Assembly: GCA_001798105.1 (NCBI GenBank)
Contig: MGRI01000060.1
Coordinates: forward strand, 40,842 to 46,217
From: Deltaproteobacteria bacterium RIFCSPHIGHO2_02_FULL_40_11
Lineage (GTDB): Bacteria > Bdellovibrionota > JACOXK01 > 2-02-FULL-40-11
DNA: 5,376 nucleotides
Direction of reading: 5' to 3'
Both the position numbers and the translations under genes were made by a program. Numbering within the stretch: the stretch's first letter is position 1; each line of letters starts with the position of its first letter. The notes beneath the pieces were generated by a model. The model ran no database searches and was not told the DNA's origin. It worked only from the letters and a program-made list of their open reading frames with translations. This document shows positions 1 to 5,376 of this stretch, piece by piece.

Positions 1-779
1 AAATATTCAAAATAAGCTGTAAAAGGTTTTTTAGAAAGATGGTCGCTTGTAACAGCTTTCGTGTAATTAAAAAAAGTTGAAAAAAATTCACCCCACGTAA
101 AGGTGTCAATCATGCCTTGTACAAAAAGCATAATCGCAACGCCAAGACAAAAAAGAAACCCACCCAGCCATCGGCGTTTTAAAAGTAAATACCCTAAAAG
201 TGAAAAACCAAAGGCAGCCACATGGAATTTGAAAAGAAAAACAAGTCCCAAGGCAAGGCCAGACAAAAATGCGTATTTTTTTTGAGAGGCTTTTAAGACA
301 TGCAGATGGGCTAAGAGCATCCAGGGGATGGCCATCATTTCACCATGAAATTGAATATTAAAGTACACAAAAAATCCCCAAAGCGCGGCATACAGTGCAG
401 CTATTTTGGCTGCGCTTTCATTGGCAAGTATTTTTGTAATTTCATAAATGCAATAAATCCCTAAAACAGAGGAAAGGGAAAGGAGTGTTCTAAAAATAAA
501 AACTTGAATCATGGGATCATTTAAGTGAATCCACTTAAAGACATGTAAAAACCCATAAATAATCCCTGGGAAAAACCAAGACCTTGCCCCTACACCAAAC
601 TTTGGGTCAAATTCCCACGGCAGGGCTCCAAATCCGTTTGTGTGAAAAAAAGCGGGTTCAAAATATTGCCAGTGGGCATCGGGATGGTAAAATCCGCCGC
701 CAATCCAATAGCTTGTGAGAAGACGAATGAATAACCCGAGTAAACAAATATGGAAAAGTTTTAAGTTTTGAAGCGGCAT
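1..779 (-). CDS. GT22-family (Alg9/PIG-B-like) polytopic glycosyltransferase, C-terminus cut off by window edge
   Basis: This frame stays open from an ATG at 779 to the window edge, giving 259 residues. The start lies one base after the GT2 stop codon; the frame closes upstream at about 803, leaving this as the only ATG. The protein is hydrophobic with many membrane segments, the first at about residues 8-26. The loop after it holds HPDAHWQYFEPA (32-43), then PWEF (54-57) and ARSWFFPG (65-72). These match the GT22 pattern of HPDE-WQ-E, WE-W and RS-P seen in Alg9, PIG-B and bacterial relatives. A later IDTFTWG...NY stretch (about 224-239) fits the conserved D-G-NY loop. Family members transfer a sugar, usually mannose, from a polyprenyl-phosphate donor on the outer face of the membrane. 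One oddity is that the usual Glu of HPDE is Ala here (residue 35). The acceptor is unknown. The family call is firm; substrate is inference. Confidence 0.85.
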   Translation of the reverse strand, partial: MPLQNLKLFHICLLGLFIRLLTSYWIGGGFYHPDAHWQYFEPAFFHTNGFGALPWEFDPKFGVGARSWFFPGIIYGFLHVFKWIHLNDPMIQVFIFRTLLSLSSVLGIYCIYEITKILANESAAKIAALYAALWGFFVYFNIQFHGEMMAIPWMLLAHLHVLKASQKKYAFLSGLALGLVFLFKFHVAAFGFSLLGYLLLKRRWLGGFLFCLGVAIMLFVQGMIDTFTWGEFFSTFFNYTKAVTSDHLSKKPFTAYFEY

Positions 780-780
780 A

Positions 781-1629
781 TTACTTAGAACGAGAATATT
801 TCATACCATCTGCTAGAAGTCCAAAGAAAAAACAGTGGAAGCCTAGAATAATTAAAAGCCCTCCGCCCACAGGAATGCCTTGGTGTACCAAAAGCGATTT
901 CCAAAGGCCGTATAAAGTTCCTGAAAGAATAAAAAAGAAACTCAAGGGCAAGAAAAACTGTAAGGGCTTAAACATAACACTGAGACGAATTAAAAGTAAA
1001 AGCACGCGAAAACCATCTGCAAATTGACGGACAGAACTTTTTCCAATGCGTGGGCGAATGTGAATTGGAACGTAGTGTACAGAATAGTGGTGGCAAATGG
1101 CATATACGGTTGTTGTTGTCGATGCAGAAAAACCATCCGGCAAAAGATTAAAACATTCATTTAAAATTTTTTGGTGAACGATTCTAAGTCCAGAATTTAA
1201 GTCTTTAATTTTTTTGCGCATTAAAAAATTGGCAAACCCAATGAGTATTTTTTTGCCAAAAACGCGTTTATAATCTCTTAAAAAGTTTTTATCCCGGGCG
1301 CCGACCACCATCATGTGGCCATTTTTTGTTTCTGCATACAACTTGGCGATGTCTTTGGGATCATGCTGGCCGTCTGCATCAAAAAAGCAAATATAGGGTG
1401 TGGTTGCTTTTTGAATGGCAGATTTTAACGATGCCCCATAGCCGCGATTGGTTTCATGGGTAATGACTTGAATTCCAGAAATAGAAGCAATTTTTTGAGC
1501 AGATTGATCCGTAGAGCCGTCATTTACAACAATGATGGGAACATTGGGGTAAGCGGCTTTTAAGCTTTGAACCGTAGATTCAATGCTTTCTTCTTCATTA
1601 AAACAGGGGACAACAAGGGTTAAATCCAT
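781..1629 (-). CDS. GT2 glycosyltransferase, dolichyl/polyprenyl-phosphate sugar synthase-like, membrane-anchored
   Basis: The 282-residue protein has a GT-A nucleotide-sugar domain followed by two membrane helices. Visible motifs are VVPCFNEEESI (6-16), VVNDGSTD (34-41), the metal-binding DAD in FFDADGQHDP (82-91), and DLNSGLR (143-149) with FSASTTTT (167-174), typical of the dolichol-phosphate mannose synthase group. Helices lie at about 222-243 and 255-275. Enzymes of this group move a sugar from GDP- or UDP-sugar to a polyprenyl phosphate at the cytoplasmic face. The gene directly downstream, one base away, encodes a GT22 enzyme of a type that consumes such lipid-linked sugars, so the two probably act in sequence. 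The ATG start is 5 bases after the HEPN gene stop and has no good Shine-Dalgarno, suggesting translational coupling. The sugar cannot be told from sequence; a role transferring directly to a glycolipid is possible. Confidence 0.9.
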   Translation of the reverse strand: MDLTLVVPCFNEEESIESTVQSLKAAYPNVPIIVVNDGSTDQSAQKIASISGIQVITHETNRGYGASLKSAIQKATTPYICFFDADGQHDPKDIAKLYAETKNGHMMVVGARDKNFLRDYKRVFGKKILIGFANFLMRKKIKDLNSGLRIVHQKILNECFNLLPDGFSASTTTTVYAICHHYSVHYVPIHIRPRIGKSSVRQFADGFRVLLLLIRLSVMFKPLQFFLPLSFFFILSGTLYGLWKSLLVHQGIPVGGGLLIILGFHCFFFGLLADGMKYSRSK

Positions 1630-1634
1630 AATGT

Positions 1635-2021
1635 TTAATGCGGCAATGTCTTAAAAATCAGCTCTAATGCTGAATAGTATTTCTCACGAATATTTTGATA
1701 TACTTTTTCAGCTATTTTTTCATCATAAGTATGCGTGGTTAAGTTCCGATCTAAAATCATCTCTACCCATATTTTTTCATTTTGAATGAGGCCTGCTTCC
1801 AGGGCATATTGAAAAGCTTTTCGGGGTGTCGGGGCAGAACGTCCTTCGCCCTCAGCCATTTTTTTGAGCGTTTTCCAACACAGCTCATAACAATACTCAA
1901 AGTTTTGAATTGCACCAGAGCGTTCTAACTCCGTCAGACTATTTTTTTCAACAGCGGTTTTCAACTGTGTTAATGCTTTCTCAAAGTTTTGGAGTGATTG
2001 CTTTATTCTTTGGTCTTTCAA
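1635..2021 (-). CDS. HI0074-type HEPN protein (HepT-like toxin / nucleotidyltransferase substrate-binding subunit)
   Basis: This is a small all-helical protein of 128 residues, the usual size for the HI0074 family. The signature ERSGAIQNFEYCYELCWKTL (33-52) and the PR / GLI / W-EM-LDRN pattern (66-93) are characteristic. Residues R92-NLTT-H97-T-Y99 form the R-X4-H-X-Y motif of HEPN ribonucleases; in HepT the Tyr is the residue that MntA modifies by adding AMP. In this type the HEPN protein is an RNase toxin and the partner nucleotidyltransferase silences it. The start is a TTG at 2021, within the upstream gene (41-base overlap), chosen because AAGGAG sits 9 bases before it and because residue 1 then matches the family's usual N-terminus. 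HI0074 proteins were first described as substrate-binding subunits, and a toxin role for this copy is inferred from the motif and partner. Confidence 0.9.
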   Translation of the reverse strand: MKDQRIKQSLQNFEKALTQLKTAVEKNSLTELERSGAIQNFEYCYELCWKTLKKMAEGEGRSAPTPRKAFQYALEAGLIQNEKIWVEMILDRNLTTHTYDEKIAEKVYQNIREKYYSALELIFKTLPH

Positions 2022-2328
2022 AAATCACAACTCCTTCTTTTTGAATTTTTTCTTTTAAATTGTCTGATGCATTTTTTAAACACACAAGATCTAATCCTCT
2101 TAATGTGTGAGCATTTTCTTGAATGTACATCAAAATCGTTGACCATTGATCGACGTCAGACAACTCAAATGCTAAGTCAATATCCGACCCTTGTGTTGCT
2201 TCCCCACGCGCAAAGGATCCATATAAAACGATACGATAAATGGATGACTTGTTCAATGCGTATGTTTTCAACCATTGAAGAAAATCTTTAAGATGGGTTT
2301 GTCCGTAAGGAACGTTTTGTACATGCAT
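1981..2328 (-). CDS. MNT-domain nucleotidyltransferase (HI0073/MntA-like antitoxin)
   Basis: The 115-residue protein is a minimal nucleotidyltransferase. LYGSFARGEATQGSDIDLAF (35-54) contains the GS-X10-DxD motif (G37, S38, D49, D51), and D80 in GLDLV fits the third catalytic aspartate, so the active site looks complete. In the type VII system MntA-HepT this domain adds AMP units to the Tyr of the HEPN toxin, blocking its RNase activity. The HEPN partner is encoded immediately downstream in an overlapping frame, the usual antitoxin-first order. The ATG at 2328 is the only ATG before the core domain; no Shine-Dalgarno precedes it, and a promoter-like pair ends 11 bases upstream, so the message may be nearly leaderless. 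It may instead be the catalytic half of a HI0073/HI0074 two-subunit enzyme with another target. Confidence 0.9.
   Translation of the reverse strand: MHVQNVPYGQTHLKDFLQWLKTYALNKSSIYRIVLYGSFARGEATQGSDIDLAFELSDVDQWSTILMYIQENAHTLRGLDLVCLKNASDNLKEKIQKEGVVIFERPKNKAITPKL
2031..2036 (-). promoter_or_regulatory. Shine-Dalgarno AAGGAG for the TTG-started HEPN gene
   Basis: On the minus strand AAGGAG is followed by 9 bases and then the TTG at 2021-2019. It lies inside the nucleotidyltransferase coding sequence (codons for residues 97-99). The ideal core and spacing decide the start of the toxin gene even though the codon is TTG, and allow its independent or re-initiated translation within the antitoxin message. 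Confidence 0.75.
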
Positions 2329-2339
2329 GTCTGACGTAC

Positions 2340-2368
2340 AAGATAGAGGGTATTGACCTTGTTTTCAA
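2340..2368 (-). promoter_or_regulatory. Possible sigma70-type promoter for the nucleotidyltransferase-HEPN pair
   Basis: On the minus strand TTGAAA (2368-2363) and TATCTT (2345-2340) are separated by exactly 17 bases. The expected start of transcription falls at about 2333, only about five bases before the ATG at 2328. This fits the lack of a ribosome binding site there. Both hexamers differ from consensus (TTGACA, TATAAT) by two positions, and such matches arise by chance in AT-rich DNA. Confidence 0.4.
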
Positions 2369-2398
2369 GAACTTCATCTTACGTAAAACAGGGGATAA

Positions 2399-2417
2399 GG
2401 GGTGGATTTCCGACCCC
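2399..2417 (-). terminator. GC-rich hairpin after paralogue A, possible weak terminator
   Basis: On the minus strand, 12 bases after the stop codon of A, GGGGT pairs with ACCCC, and after a one-base bulge GG pairs with CC around a four-base loop. It is followed by TTATCCCCTGTTTT rather than a clean U-tract. The place is right for separating the envelope operon from the toxin-antitoxin pair, but the short stem and poor tail make full termination doubtful. Confidence 0.35.
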
Positions 2418-2428
2418 CTCCGACGCCT

Positions 2429-3691
2429 TTATTCAGCTGATTCTATGTCACGTGCGCTAAGTGCTACCTTGGATTTTCCGTGACCAAATTTAATGAGATT
2501 CTGCGTCCCCGCACCCACGTAACTGGAAATAAACGTTCCTTCTTCTCCATAGGTCATGTATCCTGTGTCGCAACCAATGTATCGAACGCGGAATGAATAT
2601 TTAAGCCACTTTTCGTTCGTGCGAATTGTGTAGTTGAGGGGTCTATCCAAGGCTGGTCGTGTAGATAGAATAAGATCCTTAGATGTTGTTCGGAACCGTC
2701 TAGATTCTCCATTAAAAGTACATTCTGTTTGTAATAAATACGAATCTGATAGAGAAAAATATTTTACAACGTATGCCGTAGCGCCAGGAAATACCCTGAG
2801 CCCATTTAAAAAGGAAAGATACTTATTGATAATGATTTTTGCTTCTTCGGGAAAGGGCTGATGCACATAGTTAGGATCCCAATTTTTTTGTTCGAGGGGA
2901 GTTAATTCTTCGATTTCATTTTTAGGGGCAAGGATACTTTCCGACAATTTTTTTCGGATCTCATTATTCAAAATAAAGTCTGCATTTTCAGAGGGGAAAT
3001 CTTTAATTTCATCTCGATAATAAGTGTAAAGACGTTTTATAATTTTTGCATTGTGAGGATTTCTTCTATTTTGGAGTGAATTGTGGAAATCTAAAATTGT
3101 CCATACCAAAGAAAGTCGTAAGATTTCAAATCTGTTTTCAGTGGATCCATTCATTTCAGAAGCGGTTAAAAGCATGGGAATCATTTCTTTAATTAAAACC
3201 GTGTAGTCAGGCGGAAGTATTTCATTTGTTTGGGGTTTGCCTGCATTTTTTTCTAAAAAAGGGAGGTCTGTATTTTTATAAAAATGAATCGCCTTTTTAA
3301 GAGAAGGCAGGAGAACATAGTTTACCGCGCGGCTGTCATTTGAAAAAAACGCATCTAAAGCTATGGCACGGTTGATTAGATAATGCATGAGAAGCAATTC
3401 TCTTTGGCCAGAAATTTGGGCTGTTGCGTTGTGAAGCACCGTTAAAATTTCTTTTCGTTGTTGCGGGGCAGGTTTACTGGGTAAGGTTTTTAGCACATCT
3501 TCTAGGTCTTTGGCGGTGTCTTGCGCCCACAGAAAAATGTCTTCGCCAATGTCAGAGGGCTTAATTTCTGTATAAACGCCTTCTAGGTGGATGTCTTCTT
3601 GGGGGAAGGCGTCATTGGCAGAAACAGAAAACGAAGCGGCAAGTATAAAGAAGAGGGATAAAATATATTTTTTGAATTTAAGGTGATTCAT
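2429..3691 (-). CDS. Exported protein of unknown function, tandem paralogue A (helical domain plus beta-rich tail)
   Basis: I do not recognise the family. The ATG at 3691 gives 420 residues and is preceded by AGAGGA at 7 bases. A longer frame begins at a TTG at 3721 but lacks this support and would put ten charged residues before the signal peptide. Residues 1-25 are a Sec signal: Lys at 5, 7 and 8, a hydrophobic core YILSLFFILAASF, and VSA before N26. Residues about 97-256 are helix-rich and align with the upstream gene: both have RELLLM (97-102), NRA, NYVLxP, RFxILRxxLxW, RRxPxNA and an A-x-x-L-N-x-E stretch near the end. The tail (about 300-420) is beta-rich with two cysteines (324, 374) and no membrane span. 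It is probably periplasmic or surface-released. The start is 11 bases after the stop of B, so the two are co-transcribed. A role as soluble partner of B is inference only. Confidence 0.85.
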   Translation of the reverse strand: MNHLKFKKYILSLFFILAASFSVSANDAFPQEDIHLEGVYTEIKPSDIGEDIFLWAQDTAKDLEDVLKTLPSKPAPQQRKEILTVLHNATAQISGQRELLLMHYLINRAIALDAFFSNDSRAVNYVLLPSLKKAIHFYKNTDLPFLEKNAGKPQTNEILPPDYTVLIKEMIPMLLTASEMNGSTENRFEILRLSLVWTILDFHNSLQNRRNPHNAKIIKRLYTYYRDEIKDFPSENADFILNNEIRKKLSESILAPKNEIEELTPLEQKNWDPNYVHQPFPEEAKIIINKYLSFLNGLRVFPGATAYVVKYFSLSDSYLLQTECTFNGESRRFRTTSKDLILSTRPALDRPLNYTIRTNEKWLKYSFRVRYIGCDTGYMTYGEEGTFISSYVGAGTQNLIKFGHGKSKVALSARDIESAE

Positions 3692-3698
3692 TTTCTTG

Positions 3699-3704
3699 TC
3701 CTCT
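3699..3704 (-). promoter_or_regulatory. Shine-Dalgarno AGAGGA overlapping the stop codon of paralogue B
   Basis: On the minus strand AGAGGA stands 7 bases before the ATG at 3691 and shares two bases with the TAG stop of the upstream gene (3705-3703). This decides the start of A in favour of the ATG that opens a clean signal peptide, and it suggests that translation of B and A is coupled. Confidence 0.7.
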
Positions 3705-5376
3705 AATATTCGATTTTCCAATAAAAATACCAGGCTTCCGTTTTGGTAAACACATCGTTTGCTTGCGTAGGATTAAACCGACTTAAAAATGTTTTTCCAG
3801 ATGCATTTTCACTAAATTCGTAATTTAGTCCCAAAGACACGCGTGCGCGGTCAAAATCTTCATAAGACCCATTGGAATAGTAATATGAAAGAGCCGCTTT
3901 TCCAAAATCTTCAAGAATTTCATCTTGTGTGGCGTATGGGGTATTTCGAAATAATAAATCGGAAGGATCATTTCCATCAAGGTCTTCAGTACGGTACCGC
4001 CTTCTGCCATATACGCATTCAAAAAGAAAATTTCCATGAATGGCTTGGCAGGTGGCTTTGAGTTCCATGGTTTTGGTATCTTGTGCCCCCAGCATGGCTT
4101 GGCCAATGGTGTGGGAATCTGTGGGATAGTTTTTATCTTTTTGAGCTTGAAGCCAGGCATCGGATGCCCAAGCTGGATCTGCGTACGCCAGTGTTGCATC
4201 GCCTTTAAAGTCCATATTGGCTTCTAACAGCAAACTGAATCTTTGTGAGCGAGAGGCCAGGCGGGTTTCGGCGCCTAAAATAAAAACGCGACGTAAATAG
4301 AAGTTTTGACTTTCATTTTTGGCACCTTCATAAATACCTAAAACAGGTCCAACACTTGCTTCATGAAGGGGCGAAATCCTAAAAGAGGGATTGGCCAGTC
4401 GAAAGAGGCGTACGTTATATGTTTTGGCATGTTCCAGAGAAGTCAAGGTGCCATCGAATTCAATGAAGGTAAATTCGTTGCCCAGGGCAGACGTTGCAGG
4501 TCCAATTTTCGTTGCAATATGAATGGCAGGCGAATGTTCACTTTTTCCATTGTGATTGGTGCGTTGGTATTCCCCCAAGTCGATTTTATTTTCGCCATGT
4601 ACAAAGCCAGCTCGAACATCCACCTTGGATGCCAGTTTTACCCAAGGGCTTTGTTCCAGAGGTGCTTGATCACCATTCATTTCAACCATGATATGATAGA
4701 GCGTATAATTGGGTTTCGAATATAATTCTTCATTTTCTAGGGCATCTTTTTTTTGTAACGCATTTTGCATGCTTAAAAGATGTTTCCATAAAATATTTAA
4801 ATCGGTTTGTGCGTTTAAAAAAGTTTTCATTTTTGGGGCGTTGTCTTCGGGAATTAAAGCAGATTTGGCTTCTAAAAGAAGATCTGAAAGTTCAGCATTT
4901 AAAAGGTAACTGGCTTCATCCAGGGGAATCTCTCGAATCAGCTCTTCTTTTTGTTTGAGCTTCCAAAAAAGACGGGCATTGGTTGGCGCTCTTCTTTTTT
5001 CAGGGGACATCGTAATATCCATGGCCACCCAAATAAGGGCAGACCGTAAAATATCAAATCGTTTTTCTAAAGATTTAGACATGTTTTTAATACTTAAAAT
5101 CCAATCAATATTGGCTTGAGTGTAGGCAATGTAAGGGGGAAGCTTTACAGGTTCTTTTAGATCTGACTTGAAATATTCCAATAAAAAAGGATGATCTGAA
5201 GCTTCATACAAATACAGGGCTTGTTTGATGGCTGGAATTAAAACATAGTTTAGGGCAAGTTCATCTTCATTGGGATCAAATTGTTTTTCAAAATATAAAG
5301 CTCTATTTAAGGTAAAGCGCATGAGAAGAAGTTCTCTGTAGCCTTGGGCGCGTTGGACGGCAAGATCGGAAGAGCG
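3703..5376 (-). CDS. Outer-membrane protein of unknown function, tandem paralogue B (helical domain plus beta-barrel), N-terminus missing
   Basis: The frame is open from the window edge to TAG at 3705-3703. The ATG at 5322 is probably internal: the codons above it read VQRAQGYRELLL, which continues the match to paralogue A. By comparison with A, about 80-100 N-terminal residues including a signal peptide are missing. The first five codons at the edge come from adapter sequence (5363-5376). Counting from that ATG, residues 1-160 are the helical domain shared with A (LNYVLIP 24-30, RFDILR 88-93, RRAPTNA 110-116). Residues 165-200 are a polar helical linker. Residues about 230-539 show alternating beta strands, for example FSLLLEANMDF and RVSLGLNYEF. 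The end WYFYWKIEY places hydrophobic or aromatic residues at -1, -3, -5, -7 and -9, the pattern recognised by the BAM complex. An outer-membrane barrel with a periplasmic domain is likely; function is unknown. Confidence 0.85.
   Translation of the reverse strand, partial: RSSDLAVQRAQGYRELLLMRFTLNRALYFEKQFDPNEDELALNYVLIPAIKQALYLYEASDHPFLLEYFKSDLKEPVKLPPYIAYTQANIDWILSIKNMSKSLEKRFDILRSALIWVAMDITMSPEKRRAPTNARLFWKLKQKEELIREIPLDEASYLLNAELSDLLLEAKSALIPEDNAPKMKTFLNAQTDLNILWKHLLSMQNALQKKDALENEELYSKPNYTLYHIMVEMNGDQAPLEQSPWVKLASKVDVRAGFVHGENKIDLGEYQRTNHNGKSEHSPAIHIATKIGPATSALGNEFTFIEFDGTLTSLEHAKTYNVRLFRLANPSFRISPLHEASVGPVLGIYEGAKNESQNFYLRRVFILGAETRLASRSQRFSLLLEANMDFKGDATLAYADPAWASDAWLQAQKDKNYPTDSHTIGQAMLGAQDTKTMELKATCQAIHGNFLFECVYGRRRYRTEDLDGNDPSDLLFRNTPYATQDEILEDFGKAALSYYYSNGSYEDFDRARVSLGLNYEFSENASGKTFLSRFNPTQANDVFTKTEAWYFYWKIEY
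5363..5376. other. Illumina sequencing adapter remnant at contig end
   Basis: The final 14 bases, AGATCGGAAGAGCG, are identical to the start of the Illumina TruSeq adapter (read-2 version, which has G after AGATCGGAAGAGC). They sit exactly at the window edge, where untrimmed adapter ends up in short-read assemblies. Genomic sequence should be taken to end at about 5362, and codons here belong to no real protein. Confidence 0.93.

Noticed and set aside
103..285. Plus-strand open frame of 60 residues
   Set aside because: It lies wholly antisense to the GT22 gene, is rich in Lys/Pro/Ser without any motif, and is a shadow of that gene's codons.
1998..2291. Plus-strand open frame of 97 residues opposite the nucleotidyltransferase
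   Set aside because: The minus strand holds a clear motif-bearing gene here; the plus frame has no ribosome binding site or recognisable domain.
2360..2390. Inverted repeat TGTTTT...AAAACA and the imperfect palindrome GTTTTCAAGAAC near the -35 element, considered as an operator
   Set aside because: Arms of six bases with a 19-base gap, and only 8 of 12 symmetric positions, are expected by chance in AT-rich DNA.
3825..4199. Second minus-strand frame of 124 residues within paralogue B
   Set aside because: It is an out-of-frame shadow of B, whose own frame is continuous and ends in a clear beta signal.
4363..4725. Plus-strand frame of 120 residues, plus other plus-strand frames in 3843-4909
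   Set aside because: All are antisense to the long continuous frame of B and show no family features.
1..5376. CRISPR arrays, tRNA or rRNA genes, insertion sequences and long direct repeats
   Set aside because: I read both strands and saw no regularly spaced repeats, cloverleaf pattern, transposase motif or terminal inverted repeats; nearly the whole window is protein-coding on the minus strand.

Overview
The window is one end of a draft contig from a Gram-negative bacterium. A Sec signal peptide on one protein and a C-terminal outer-membrane beta-barrel signature on another indicate an outer membrane. The DNA is AT-rich by eye; I cannot place the species. Every supported gene is on the minus strand, so transcription runs from high to low coordinates: outer-membrane paralogue B, exported paralogue A, nucleotidyltransferase antitoxin, HEPN toxin, GT2 glycosyltransferase, GT22 glycosyltransferase. 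The last 14 bases (5363-5376) match the start of the Illumina TruSeq adapter and are almost certainly not genomic.

Region 2429-5362 holds two unrecognised envelope genes. They share a helical domain and are a tandem duplication that then diverged. B (5' end missing) carries this domain followed by a beta-rich part ending in an outer-membrane insertion signal. A (420 residues, signal peptide) carries it followed by a shorter beta-rich tail. B's stop codon overlaps A's ribosome binding site, so they form one operon. This pair is the best candidate here for something undescribed.

Region 1635-2328 holds an MNT nucleotidyltransferase and HEPN protein pair of the HI0073/HI0074 type, related to the type VII toxin-antitoxin system MntA-HepT. 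Both diagnostic motifs are intact: GS-X10-DxD in the first, R-X4-H-X-Y in the second. The toxin starts at a TTG codon inside the antitoxin gene, behind a strong Shine-Dalgarno. A 100-base gap (2329-2428) separates the pair from A; it contains a possible terminator hairpin and a plausible promoter.

Region 1-1629 holds a GT2 enzyme like dolichol-phosphate mannose synthase and the N-terminal 259 residues of a multi-membrane-span GT22 (Alg9/PIG-B-like) transferase. GT-C enzymes of this kind use polyprenyl-phosphate sugars and the GT2 family makes such donors, so the two genes look like a donor-making and donor-using pair. The GT2 gene begins 5 bases after the toxin gene, with no clear promoter between, so the glycosyltransferases may be co-transcribed with the toxin-antitoxin pair.
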